A stretch of 36,581 bases of DNA from Pseudomonadota bacterium (GTDB lineage Bacteria > Pseudomonadota > Alphaproteobacteria > Rhodospirillales > Magnetospirillaceae). Shown in pieces: positions 25,810 through 34,447 of the stretch (position 1 is its first letter; each line of letters starts with the position of its first letter). The DNA lies in NCBI GenBank assembly GCA_021781575.1, contig JAJXWP010000041.1, positions 1 through 36,581 of the forward strand, in the 5' to 3' direction. The notes beneath the pieces are model-generated. The model ran no database searches, was not told where the DNA came from, and saw only the letters and a program-made list of their open reading frames with translations. Position numbers and translations under genes: made by a program.

Positions 25810-27150
25810 ATGGTCAGTTCAGCATCCAGCCCCGGCACCACATCGTCAGCCAGGAAACCGTTCTACAAGGTTCTGTACATCCAGGTGTTGTTTGCCATCG
25901 TCATCGGTGCCGTCATCGGCTGGCAGTCTCCGCATCTGGCCACCAACGAATGGTTCAAGGCGCTGGGCGTCGGCTTCATCAAGTTGATCAAGATGATCAT
26001 CGGTCCGATCATCTTCTGCACCGTGGTATCCGGAATCGCCCATATCCAGGACGCCAAGAAGGTCGGGCGCGTCGGCGTCAAGGCCCTGATTTATTTTGAG
26101 GTAGTGTCGACCTTCGCCCTGGCCATCGGCCTTCTCGTCGGCAACCTGTTGCGCCCCGGTGCGGGCTTCGCGGGCAAGACCCCGGACGCGGCCGCCGTCG
26201 CCCATTACGCCAAGGCCGCCGGAGAAACCAAGGCTGTCGATTTCGTTCTGCATATCATTCCGGATAGCGTCGTCGGCGCCTTCGCCAAGGGCGACATCCT
26301 GCAGATCCTGCTGTTCTCGATCCTTTTCGGCTTCGCCTTGATGGCCCTCGGCGAACGCGGCGCCAGGGTCCGCACCTTGGTCGACGACTTCGCCCAGGGC
26401 ATCTTCGGCGTCATCGGCATCGTGATGAAGGCCGCGCCCTTCGGGGCCTTCGGCGCCATGGCCTACACCATCGGCAAGTTCGGGCCAACGGCCTTGGGAA
26501 ACCTGCTGGGGCTGATTGCCACCTTCTACCTTACGGCGGGGTTGTTCATTTTCGTCATATTGGGCGTCATTGCCCGCATCGCCGGCTTCAATATTTTCAA
26601 GTTCCTCGCCTATATCAAGGACGAGCTGCTGGTGGTCCTCGGTACGTCGTCCTCGGAAAGCGCCCTGCCGCAGCTGATGGAAAAGCTGCAGAAGCTGGGC
26701 TGCTCCAAGTCGGTGGTCGGCCTGGTCATTCCGACCGGGTATTCGTTCAACCTCGACGGCACCAATATCTATATGACTCTGGCCACCCTGTTCATCGCCC
26801 AGGCGATGAACGTCGACCTGTCGTTGTCGGACCAACTCACCATCCTGGTCGTCGCCATGCTCACCTCGAAGGGCGCCTCGGGCGTCACCGGGGCTGGCTT
26901 CATCACGCTGGCGGCCACTCTGGCGGTGGTCAATCCGGCGCTGGTACCGGGTATGGCCATCGTGCTGGGCATCGACAAGTTCATGAGCGAATGCCGCGCT
27001 CTGACCAATATCAGCGGCAACGGCGTCGCCGCGGTGATCGTATCCTGGTGGGAGAACGAACTGGACCGCGGCAAGCTCAATGCCGCCCTGGGCAAGGCGG
27101 TTAATGCCGGCACCGTGGAACTGCAGCCTGTGGCCGGCATCGCCGAATAG
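25810..27150 (+). CDS. dctA: C4-dicarboxylate:cation symporter DctA
   Basis: A 446-residue membrane transporter of the DAACS family. Family motifs are [18 protein letters not shown], the serine-rich reentrant loop [28 protein letters not shown] and the C-terminal [20 protein letters not shown]. It imports succinate, fumarate, malate and aspartate with cations. ATG 25810 has GGAGGA at good distance; the open frame from 25729 runs through the promoter and is not coding. Control by DctBD and sigma-54 is indicated by the divergent genes and sites. Its substrates could feed the fumarate reductase encoded downstream. Confidence 0.95.
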   Translation: MVSSASSPGTTSSARKPFYKVLYIQVLFAIVIGAVIGWQSPHLATNEWFKALGVGFIKLIKMIIGPIIFCTVVSGIAHIQDAKKVGRVGVKALIYFEVVSTFALAIGLLVGNLLRPGAGFAGKTPDAAAVAHYAKAAGETKAVDFVLHIIPDSVVGAFAKGDILQILLFSILFGFALMALGERGARVRTLVDDFAQGIFGVIGIVMKAAPFGAFGAMAYTIGKFGPTALGNLLGLIATFYLTAGLFIFVILGVIARIAGFNIFKFLAYIKDELLVVLGTSSSESALPQLMEKLQKLGCSKSVVGLVIPTGYSFNLDGTNIYMTLATLFIAQAMNVDLSLSDQLTILVVAMLTSKGASGVTGAGFITLAATLAVVNPALVPGMAIVLGIDKFMSECRALTNISGNGVAAVIVSWWENELDRGKLNAALGKAVNAGTVELQPVAGIAE

Positions 27151-27166
27151 GACGCCTTTTCAGACA

Positions 27167-27194
27167 GGAGGAAACCGGCCATCTTTGCCGGATG
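27167..27194 (+). promoter_or_regulatory. Ribosome site separated from the start codon by a small hairpin
   Basis: GGAGG (27167-27171) is 20 bases from ATG 27192, too far for normal use, but CCGGC (27175-27179) and GCCGG (27187-27191) can pair around a 7-base loop and bring the two together. No better start or ribosome site is seen for the EamA gene. Confidence 0.4.
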
Positions 27195-28079
27195 GTCGGT
27201 TCCCGTCTTCCCCTTGCCCTGCTGCTGGCTTTCGGTCTGCTGATGGGCCTTGTCGCGCCACTGGCCAAGCTGGCGGCGAGCCAAGGCCTTTCAGCACCGG
27301 CATTCGCCTTCTGGCAGGCCTTGGGCGGCGGGCTGGGGATCGCCTTGGCCTGCCGGTGGCGCCGGCAGAGGATGAGGTGGGATACTTGGCATCTCCGCTA
27401 CTATGGGCTGGCCGGACTGACCGGCATCGCCCTGCCAAATCTGCTGGTGTTCCAGGCGGTGCCCCACCTGGGAGCCGGCCTCGCCTCGGTGGTCTATACC
27501 TTCCCGCCCCTGTTCACCCTGGCCCTCGCCGCGACACTGGGCGTCGAACGCCTCGCCTGGCGCCGGGCCGGCGGAATTCTCCTCGGCTTCGTCGGAACGC
27601 TGATGATCGTCCTGCCCGACCGCGGTCTTCCCGCATCGGTGAGCCCGCATTGGCTGTTCATCGCCCTGCTGGCTCCGCTCTGTCTCGCCGTCGGCAACGT
27701 CTACCGCAGCCGCGACTGGCCGCCGCAAGGACATCCGTTGCCGCTGGCCGCCGGCATGCTGCTGGGCGGCGCCGCGGAACTCTTGCCATTGCTGCCGCTG
27801 CAAGGCGGCGCGCTGCCGGCTACCGGCACCGGCGCCCTGCTGCTGGCCGCCGCCGGGGCGGCCACGGCGCCGGCCTATATGATGTTTCTCGAACTGCAGC
27901 GCCGGGCCGGGCCGGTCTATCTGAGCCAATGCGGCTTCGTCATCACCCTGACGGGGCTGGCCGTCAGCGACCTGCTGCTCGGTGAACACTATAGCCCCTG
28001 GGTGTGGGCCGCCGTGGCTACAGTTTTTCTTGGTGTAATTCTCAGCACCAGCAGCTCGCGGAAAACTGGCCAAGTCTAA
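27192..28079 (+). CDS. EamA/DMT-family transporter
   Basis: A 295-residue membrane protein with about ten hydrophobic segments arranged as two EamA repeats; GLTGIALPNLLVFQAVPHLGAGLASVVYTFPPLFT and the second-half GEHYSPWVWAAVATVFLGVIL are typical. Such proteins export amino acids or other small metabolites. The start lies 41 bases past dctA on the same strand with no terminator visible, so it may share the sigma-54-dependent transcript. Substrate unknown. Confidence 0.85.
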   Translation: MVGSRLPLALLLAFGLLMGLVAPLAKLAASQGLSAPAFAFWQALGGGLGIALACRWRRQRMRWDTWHLRYYGLAGLTGIALPNLLVFQAVPHLGAGLASVVYTFPPLFTLALAATLGVERLAWRRAGGILLGFVGTLMIVLPDRGLPASVSPHWLFIALLAPLCLAVGNVYRSRDWPPQGHPLPLAAGMLLGGAAELLPLLPLQGGALPATGTGALLLAAAGAATAPAYMMFLELQRRAGPVYLSQCGFVITLTGLAVSDLLLGEHYSPWVWAAVATVFLGVILSTSSSRKTGQV

Positions 28080-28104
28080 ACCCGGGCGTCATTTAAGCGG
28101 GCTC

Positions 28105-28180
28105 TGTCACGGTATTGTCACAACCCTGCCATGCGCCATTTGCGTGGATATATAACCTTATCAAAATTGCGGATATCTAA
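28105..28180 (+). promoter_or_regulatory. Repeat-rich control region upstream of frdA
   Basis: TGTCAC occurs at 28105-28110 and 28116-28121, 11 bases apart, one helical turn. Further down, TTGCGTGGATATATAA (28140-28155) and TTGCGGATATCTAA (28167-28180) are imperfect direct repeats. The first contains TATAAC, a possible -10 box. These look like operator or activator sites for the frd operon. No good FNR box (TTGAT-N4-ATCAA) was found. Confidence 0.4.
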
Positions 28181-28248
28181 GCACCCGCTAATATGTCCGA
28201 ATACGGATGGGGGGCAATCGCCTCGGGGATCCTCGGCTAGGAGAGGTC

Positions 28249-30006
28249 ATGGAGACAATCCAGACTGACGTCGCCATCATTGGCGCGGGTGGAGCCGGCT
28301 TGAGAGCCGCCATCGCCCTCGCGGAAGAGTCACCGAACCTTAAGATCTCATTGATTTCCAAGGTTTATCCAATGCGCAGCCATACCTGCGCGGCAGAAGG
28401 CGGAGCCGCCGGGGTGGTCAAGCCCGATGACAGCTTCGACCAACATTTTCATGATACCGTCGGCGGCGGCGACTGGCTTTGCGATCAGGACGCCGTCGAA
28501 TACTTCATCCACGAAGCCCCAAAGGAGCTCACGCAGCTCGAGCACTGGGGCTGCCCATGGAATCGCGAAGCTGACGGCTCGGTGGCGGTTCGCCCCTTTG
28601 GCGGTATGAAAATAAAACGTACTTGGTTTGCCGCGGACAAGTCAGGATTCCATATTCTTCATACTTTGTTTCAGACCTCTCTGCAGTTTCCGCAAATCGA
28701 GCGGTACGACGAATATTTCGCCACCGACCTGCTTGTCGATGACGGACGCTGTCGGGGCCTGACCGCCATAGAAATGCGCAGCGGCCAGATGCGTCGGTTC
28801 AATGCCAGGGCGGTGATCATCGCCGGCGGCGGAGCCGGACGAATGTTCCGCTTCAACACCAATGGCGCCATCAAGACCGGCGACGGCATGGCCATGGCCT
28901 ACAGGGCCGGAGCGGCGCTCAAGGACATGGAATTCGTCCAGTACCACCCGACCGGTTTGCCCAACACCGGCACGCTGCTCACCGAAGCGTGCCGCGGCGA
29001 GGGCGGTGTCCTGCTGAACAAGAACAACTACCGCTTCCTTCAGGACTATGGGATGGGGCCGGAAACGCCGCTGGGCAAGCCGGTCCTCAAGACGATGGAA
29101 CTTGGCCCACGGGACCGGGTCAGCCAGAGCGCTTGGCACGAGTTCCAGAAGGGCAATGGCGTAAAGACCCCCTGGGGCGATTGCATCTGGCTGGATATGC
29201 GCCATCTGGGCGAAAAGAAGATCAATGAACGGCTGCCCTTCGTCAGGGACATCTGCATCAGTTACCTGGGGATAGACCCAGTGACCGACATGGTGCCGAT
29301 CCGCCCCGTGGTGCATTACATGATGGGCGGCATCCATACCGACATCAACGCGGCGAGCTCAGTTCCCGGGCTGTTCGCCGCCGGGGAATGCGCCTGCGTC
29401 AGCATCAACGGAGCCAACCGGCTCGGATCGAATTCGTTGGTGGAAACCCTTGTCTTCGGCCGGCGCGCCGCGCTGTCCGCCGCCGCCTACGTCAGCGGCG
29501 CCAAGACGGGCAACGAAGCAGCGCTGTCCGCCAGGGCCGACGAAGCCCAGGCCCGCCTGCGCGAGTTGTTCATGCGGAACGATGGCGACGAGACGGTCGC
29601 CGGGTTGCGCCGGGAAATGACCGATACCATGGAAGAGGGAGCGGGGATCTACCGCACCCAGGAAGGCTTGTCGAGGACCTGCGACAAAATATCCGAGCTG
29701 CGGCGCCGTTACCGGAATGTCGTCCTGACCGACAAGACCAACGTCTACAACACCGATCTTTTCAACACGCTGGAACTGGGCAATCTGCTGGATTGCGCCG
29801 AAGCCGTGGCAGTCAGCGGGCGCGAGCGAAAAGAATCGCGCGGCGCGCATCAGCGCCTCGATTTCGTGGGCCGGGACGACGTCAATTATTTGAAGCACTC
29901 CATGGCCCATTACAACGGACTCGAGCCACCCGCCGTCGATTACCTGGACGTGGTGATCACCAAATCGCAACCCGGTGTCAGGGACTATTCGGGAGCAAAG
30001 AAATGA
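28249..30006 (+). CDS. frdA: Fumarate reductase flavoprotein subunit FrdA
   Basis: A 585-residue catalytic subunit of quinol:fumarate reductase. The FAD fold starts with VAIIGAGGAGLRAAIAL; the covalent-FAD histidine is in RSHTCAAEGG. Active-site residues are seen in QYHPTGLPNTGTLLTEACRGEGG, HYMMGGIHTD and NRLGSNSLVETLVFGR. It reduces fumarate to succinate on the cytoplasmic face. ATG 28249 has GGAGAGG upstream; the open frame from 28207 is not needed. Together with the E. coli-like B, C and D subunits it is assigned as reductase rather than succinate dehydrogenase. It overlaps frdB by four bases. Confidence 0.94.
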   Translation: METIQTDVAIIGAGGAGLRAAIALAEESPNLKISLISKVYPMRSHTCAAEGGAAGVVKPDDSFDQHFHDTVGGGDWLCDQDAVEYFIHEAPKELTQLEHWGCPWNREADGSVAVRPFGGMKIKRTWFAADKSGFHILHTLFQTSLQFPQIERYDEYFATDLLVDDGRCRGLTAIEMRSGQMRRFNARAVIIAGGGAGRMFRFNTNGAIKTGDGMAMAYRAGAALKDMEFVQYHPTGLPNTGTLLTEACRGEGGVLLNKNNYRFLQDYGMGPETPLGKPVLKTMELGPRDRVSQSAWHEFQKGNGVKTPWGDCIWLDMRHLGEKKINERLPFVRDICISYLGIDPVTDMVPIRPVVHYMMGGIHTDINAASSVPGLFAAGECACVSINGANRLGSNSLVETLVFGRRAALSAAAYVSGAKTGNEAALSARADEAQARLRELFMRNDGDETVAGLRREMTDTMEEGAGIYRTQEGLSRTCDKISELRRRYRNVVLTDKTNVYNTDLFNTLELGNLLDCAEAVAVSGRERKESRGAHQRLDFVGRDDVNYLKHSMAHYNGLEPPAVDYLDVVITKSQPGVRDYSGAKK

Positions 30007-30761
30007 TGGACGTTCGAGTGGCTGAAAGGCAGACCGACCTCGAGATCCTGCGCTACAACCCGGAAATCGCCGGCGAGCCGAAATTGGAACGCTATACCGT
30101 TCCGACCAAGACCGAATGGTGCGTCCTCGATGCGCTCAACTATCTCAAGGACAATGTCGACCCGACTCTGACCTATCGCTGGTCCTGCCACATGCAGGTG
30201 TGCGGCAGTTGCGGCATGATGATCAACGGCGAGCCGAAACTCGCCTGCAAAGCGATGCTGCGCGACTACCCGGGCGTCATTCGGATCGAGCCGCTGGCCC
30301 ATTTCCCGGTCGAGCGGGACCTGGTGGCCGTGGCTGATGACTTCCTTGCCAAGCTGAAGCGCGTCAAGCCCTATCTCATTCCGTTGGAGAAGCGCTTGCC
30401 CGAGGACGGCGAATATCGCCAGACCCCTGCGCAACTCAAGCGCTACCGGCAATTCGCAATGTGCATCAACTGCATGCTTTGCTATGCCGCTTGCCCGGAA
30501 TACGGCCTGCATCCGAAGTTCATCGGCCCGGCGGCCATTTCACTGGCGCACCGCTATAACCGCGATTCACGCGATGGCGGTCGCGACGAGCGGCAGGAGG
30601 AAATCGCTACCGCCGAGGGCGTGTGGGAATGCACCTTTGTCGGGGCCTGTTCCGAGGTCTGCCCGAAGCATGTGGACCCGGCCGCAGCCCTCCAACAGGT
30701 GAAGGTCGCCAGCACCGTCGACTGGTATCTCGAACACTTCATGTCATGGGTGCAAAAATGA
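30003..30761 (+). CDS. frdB: Fumarate reductase iron-sulfur subunit FrdB
   Basis: A 252-residue electron-transfer subunit. The 2Fe-2S cysteines are in WSCHMQVCGSCGMMINGEP and KLAC; the 4Fe-4S site is CINCMLCYAACPEYG; the 3Fe-4S site is CTFVGACSEVCPKHVDP. PAAISLAHRYNRDSRD and the FPVERDLVA stretch are very like E. coli FrdB. It passes electrons from quinol in FrdCD to FAD in FrdA. It starts at ATG 30003 (or 30006), overlapping the frdA stop, and overlaps frdC by four bases. Confidence 0.95.
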   Translation: MMDVRVAERQTDLEILRYNPEIAGEPKLERYTVPTKTEWCVLDALNYLKDNVDPTLTYRWSCHMQVCGSCGMMINGEPKLACKAMLRDYPGVIRIEPLAHFPVERDLVAVADDFLAKLKRVKPYLIPLEKRLPEDGEYRQTPAQLKRYRQFAMCINCMLCYAACPEYGLHPKFIGPAAISLAHRYNRDSRDGGRDERQEEIATAEGVWECTFVGACSEVCPKHVDPAAALQQVKVASTVDWYLEHFMSWVQK

Positions 30762-31150
30762 GCCGCTATCCCTACGTTCGTGAAGTTTCGCCCACCACGT
30801 GGTATTTCCGCGCGCCGCGCTACATGCGTTATATGACGCGCGAGGTCACCAGCATCTTCATCGGTATTTTCACCGTCATCATGCTGGTCGGCTTGTCTCG
30901 TCTTTCCGAAGGTCAGGCCCCATACGAAGATTTTCTCGCGGCGCTGAACAATCCCTTCAGCGTGATCTTCTTGTTTCTGGCATTAGCCTTCGCGCTTTAC
31001 AACAGTTTCACCTGGTTCAACGTGGCCCCCAAGGCCATGCCTATCCAAGTCGGCGAGGAGCTGATGCCCGACATCGTCGTCGCCGGCGGGCATTACATTC
31101 TTTGGGCGATCCTATCGGTCGTCATCCTCATTTGGGCGGGGATATTCTGA
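30758..31150 (+). CDS. frdC: Fumarate reductase membrane subunit FrdC
   Basis: A 130-residue membrane anchor with three hydrophobic segments, close to the 131 of E. coli FrdC. YVREVSPTTWYF near the start, YMTREVTSIFIG (its glutamate corresponds in position to the quinone-site Glu29 of E. coli) and FTWFNVAPKAMPI are family features. With FrdD it anchors FrdAB and oxidises quinol, usually menaquinol. It overlaps frdB (ATGA) and ends two bases before frdD. Confidence 0.92.
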   Translation: MSRYPYVREVSPTTWYFRAPRYMRYMTREVTSIFIGIFTVIMLVGLSRLSEGQAPYEDFLAALNNPFSVIFLFLALAFALYNSFTWFNVAPKAMPIQVGEELMPDIVVAGGHYILWAILSVVILIWAGIF

Positions 31151-31152
31151 TC

Positions 31153-31494
31153 ATGGCCAAATCAAACAAACCGATTATTTGGGGGGCTTTCGCCGCCGGA
31201 GGTGAAGCTGTTTCCCTGGTCGCACCCGCCATCATCCTACTCACCCTGCTTGCCGCCATCGGGCGTGTGCCGCCCGGCCTGAGCTACGAGCAGATGCACA
31301 GCTTCGCTGCCGGCTGGTTCGGCAAGCTGGTGCTCTTCGCGATCGTGTTCCTGTCTCTGTGGAGCCAAGCGCATCGGTTGCGCATCACCTGCTTCGATTT
31401 CGGCCTGCGTGCCGACGGACTGGTGGCCACACTCTTTTATATGTTGGCCGGCGCAGCCAGCCTTTGGTTGATCCTGATCCTGGGCAACATCTGA
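31153..31494 (+). CDS. frdD: Fumarate reductase membrane subunit FrdD
   Basis: A 113-residue membrane anchor with three hydrophobic segments. KPIIWGAFAAGGEAVSLVAPAII and FLSLWSQAHRLRITCFDFGLRA match FrdD of the four-subunit enzyme. ATG 31153 is two bases past the frdC stop; the open frame further upstream overlaps frdC and is a shadow. A hairpin and the radical SAM gene follow. Confidence 0.92.
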   Translation: MAKSNKPIIWGAFAAGGEAVSLVAPAIILLTLLAAIGRVPPGLSYEQMHSFAAGWFGKLVLFAIVFLSLWSQAHRLRITCFDFGLRADGLVATLFYMLAGAASLWLILILGNI

Positions 31495-31500
31495 CGAAAC

Positions 31501-31520
31501 GGGCGGATTGGCGGCCGCCC
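31501..31520 (+). other. Intercistronic hairpin between frdD and the radical SAM gene
   Basis: GGGCGG (31501-31506) and CCGCCC (31515-31520) form a 6-bp GC stem with an 8-base loop, seven bases past frdD. No T-run follows, so it more likely tunes mRNA stability or partial read-through than ends the transcript. Confidence 0.45.
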
Positions 31521-31544
31521 ACACAACCTGGAAAGCTTGTACCG

Positions 31545-33056
31545 ATGGCCTCGTCTGTCCAATCGATCCTGTATGTTCGCTTTCCCTGCTGGAAGATCTA
31601 TCCGGGCGGCATGATCTACGTGGCCGACTTCATCCATAAACGTCACCCGGAAATACGTCAGCATATTCTTGATCTCGCTGTCATCGACAAGCGCGACCGC
31701 CGCCGCCGGCTGATCGAGGAGATCGAGGCGCAGCGGCCGGACATGGTGGCCTTCTCGTGGCGCAACATGCAATCCTTCGGCCCCAATCCGGACGACGACG
31801 CCCTCGATGTGGTAATGAATTTCGACTATTCCCGAAAGCCGCACCACCGCATCAAGGCGGCGTTCGACGGACTGGCCATCCTCTATGAATATCTCGCCAA
31901 TCGCATCAACAACTTCCGGCACATGAAGCTTGTCCGTCGGATGTTGCCGGAGGCGCGACTCGTCGTCGGCGGCACCGCCGTTTCGGTCTTTGGACAGTAT
32001 GTTGCCAAGGAATGCCCACCTGACACCTATGTGGTGGTCGGCGAAGGACAGGATTCCATGCTGTCTGTGGTCGAAGGGGCGGCCGTTCCGGTTGGCGACG
32101 TCTATTACAAGGACCGGTCCGGCAGGATTCACCGCCATTCCCGCCAAAAAATCTTCGACCTTCGCCAGGAAACGGCGGTCGACTTTCCCTATATCCAGTC
32201 CATCTTTCCCGATTTCGGCAAACATCTCGACGATTACGTTGGGGTCAATACGAAGCGTGGTTGTCCTTATAAATGCAATTTCTGCCTGTATACGAAGATT
32301 GAAGGAGCGAAGCAGCGCTACCGCGACCCGGTGGACGTCGCAGATGAAGTCGAGATCCTGAACAAGCGTTACGGGGTAAAGAAAATCTGGTTTACCGATG
32401 CGCAATTCTGTTCAACCAAGCCCTCGACCATCCATATGGAGAAGATTCTCGACGAATTGCTGGTCCGCAAGCTCGACATTCAATGGACGGGCTATATTCG
32501 CCTGAACTACGTCACCCCGCAAATCGCCGCGAAAATGGTGGCCAGCGGATTGGCAAGTCTCGATCTGTCTTTTACCGGGTCGCAGGAGGTGATCGACGCC
32601 CTGACCTTGGGCTACCGTCTCGACGAGCAGATGGAAACCCTGCGCATGTTCCGTGACGCCGGATACACCAAGCAGAAGCTCAAACTTTATCTACCCTTGA
32701 ACGCGCCTGGTGAAACCGCGGAGACACTCCGTCAGACCATCCTGAAGATTAAAGTACTGTACGACTGGTTTGGTCGGGAGAATGTCCTTCCATTTATCTT
32801 CTTTATCGGCATCCAGCCGGGCACGCCGATCGAAGACAAACTAAAGAATAGCGGTTATCTTCCGAAGAATTACAATCCACTGACTTACAATCCCTTCATG
32901 ATCATGCGGCTGCTATACAATCCCAAGCCTCTCGGGCCGGTCATTGCCAAGGCCTATCTGGAAGCGATGGAATCCCTGGATCCGGCCAGCGAGTACATCG
33001 GCCGGGCCACCCTGGACGTTCTGGAACGCGAATTATTCCGCCCAGCGCCGGCGTGA
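31545..33056 (+). CDS. Cobalamin-type radical SAM enzyme
   Basis: A 503-residue cytoplasmic enzyme. The 4Fe-4S site GCPYKCNFC (Cys240, Cys244, Cys247) is CX3CX2C of radical SAM enzymes. The N-terminal 200 residues resemble a B12-binding region without the DxHxxG motif: PCWKIYPGGMIYVADFIHK, MVAFSWRNMQSFGPNPDDDALDVVMNF and VVGGTAVSVFGQYV. From memory these segments are like the PhpK-type radical SAM methyltransferases, but a search is needed before naming it so. It starts 50 bases past frdD on the same strand, so it is likely in the frd operon. ATG 31545 has GGAAAG upstream. The substrate is unknown. Confidence 0.78.
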   Translation: MASSVQSILYVRFPCWKIYPGGMIYVADFIHKRHPEIRQHILDLAVIDKRDRRRRLIEEIEAQRPDMVAFSWRNMQSFGPNPDDDALDVVMNFDYSRKPHHRIKAAFDGLAILYEYLANRINNFRHMKLVRRMLPEARLVVGGTAVSVFGQYVAKECPPDTYVVVGEGQDSMLSVVEGAAVPVGDVYYKDRSGRIHRHSRQKIFDLRQETAVDFPYIQSIFPDFGKHLDDYVGVNTKRGCPYKCNFCLYTKIEGAKQRYRDPVDVADEVEILNKRYGVKKIWFTDAQFCSTKPSTIHMEKILDELLVRKLDIQWTGYIRLNYVTPQIAAKMVASGLASLDLSFTGSQEVIDALTLGYRLDEQMETLRMFRDAGYTKQKLKLYLPLNAPGETAETLRQTILKIKVLYDWFGRENVLPFIFFIGIQPGTPIEDKLKNSGYLPKNYNPLTYNPFMIMRLLYNPKPLGPVIAKAYLEAMESLDPASEYIGRATLDVLERELFRPAPA

Positions 33057-33082
33057 GCCTTGGCCAATGCCGCGCCTTCGCG

Positions 33083-34447
33083 TCAAGGCAGCGTCGCCGC
33101 CACCTCGTCCAGCGCCAGGCGGGCCCGGCGGAACAGTTCCTCCAGTTCCGGCTCCGTGATGATCAAGGGCGGTGAAAACGCCAGGGAATCGTTGGCCATA
33201 GCCCGTCCGATCAGGCCATGCCGCTCCATCGCCTCCACCACCTTCGGCCCAACCGCCTGCGCCGGAGGGAAATTTGTCCTTGTCGGCTTGTCGGCCACCA
33301 GTTCCACCGCGCCGATCAGACCGACGCCCCGAACTTCGCCCACCAGCGGATGATCGGCCAGCGCAGCCAGCTGGGCCTGCATCGCCGGCGCCACTCGGCG
33401 GACGTATCCGGCGATATCCCGCTCGGCGTAGATGTTCAGCGTTTCCAGGGCTACGGCCGCGGCGACCGGATGCGCCGAATAGGTGTAGCCATGGCCGAAT
33501 GTCCCGATCTTCGCCGAATTGTCGGCGATCACCTGGTAGATGCGGTCATTGACCAGCAATGCCGAAATGGGCAGATAGCCGGAAGACAGGGCCTTGGCGC
33601 AGGACAGCATGTCCGGCGCAAAGTCCACGGTTTGCGAGCCCCAGGGGTTGCCGGTGCGGTGGAATCCGCAGATCACCTCGTCGGCCAGCGTCAGGATATC
33701 GTATTTACGGCACACCGCTTGGATTTTGGGGAAATAGCCGGCCGGCGGGACGATCACCCCACCGGCGCCCATGACCGGTTCGGCGAAGAATGCCGCCACC
33801 GTATCTGGCCCTTCCTGCAGGATGAGTGCCTCGAGGTTGGCAGCCAGTCTCGTGGTGAACGCGTCGTCGTCCTCTCCCGGCTGGGCTTCATGGTAGGCAT
33901 GCGGGCAGTCGGTATGGATGAAGCGCTCGATCGGCAGGTCGAAATCACGGCTATTGGCCGGCAGTGACGTGAGGCTGGCCGCCGCCACGGTAACCCCGTG
34001 ATAGGCCCGGCGCCGCGCTATGATCTTCTTCTTCTGCGGACGCCCCAGGGCGTTGTTGAAATACCAGATCAGCTTGATCGCCGTATCGTTGGCCTCCGAC
34101 CCGGAATTGGAAAACAGCACCTTGCTCATCGGCACCGGGGCCATTTCGATCAGGCGGGCGGCTAGCTCGATCCCCGGGTCATGCGCCTTGTGACTGAACT
34201 GGTGGTAAAAGCCCAGGCGGGACATCTGACGCCTGGCCGCCTCGGCCAGCCGAAGCTCGGAGAACCCCAGCGCCGCGCACCAGAGCCCCGCCATGGCGTC
34301 GATGTAACCGCGCCCGCTCTCATCGAACACTTCGATACCCTGGCCGCGGGTAATAATCAGCGGCCCTTTGCGTTCGTGCGCCCGCAAGTTGGTGTAGGGA
34401 TGAAGGGTATAGGCGAGATCCTTGTCGCGGAGGGAATTGGACACCAT
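33083..34447 (-). CDS. Class III (omega) aminotransferase
   Basis: A 454-residue PLP enzyme of the class III family (taurine-, putrescine- or beta-alanine-pyruvate aminotransferase-like). Motifs are YIDAMAGLWCAALGF, LFSNSGSEANDTAIKL (phosphate cup), RRRAYHGVTVAAASLT, LTLADEVICGFHRTG (aspartate to the ring nitrogen) and DMLSCAKALSSGYLPI (Schiff-base lysine). It probably moves an amino group from an omega-amino acid or diamine to pyruvate; the donor is not assigned. ATG 34447 has GGAAGA eight bases upstream; the frame stays open to 34732, but that extension is low-complexity. It converges with the radical SAM gene, 26 bases apart. Confidence 0.9.
   Translation of the reverse strand: MVSNSLRDKDLAYTLHPYTNLRAHERKGPLIITRGQGIEVFDESGRGYIDAMAGLWCAALGFSELRLAEAARRQMSRLGFYHQFSHKAHDPGIELAARLIEMAPVPMSKVLFSNSGSEANDTAIKLIWYFNNALGRPQKKKIIARRRAYHGVTVAAASLTSLPANSRDFDLPIERFIHTDCPHAYHEAQPGEDDDAFTTRLAANLEALILQEGPDTVAAFFAEPVMGAGGVIVPPAGYFPKIQAVCRKYDILTLADEVICGFHRTGNPWGSQTVDFAPDMLSCAKALSSGYLPISALLVNDRIYQVIADNSAKIGTFGHGYTYSAHPVAAAVALETLNIYAERDIAGYVRRVAPAMQAQLAALADHPLVGEVRGVGLIGAVELVADKPTRTNFPPAQAVGPKVVEAMERHGLIGRAMANDSLAFSPPLIITEPELEELFRRARLALDEVAATLP

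Noticed and set aside
28140-28180. FNR box upstream of frdA
   Set aside because: Only distant matches to TTGAT-N4-ATCAA; the repeats there are better described as direct repeats.
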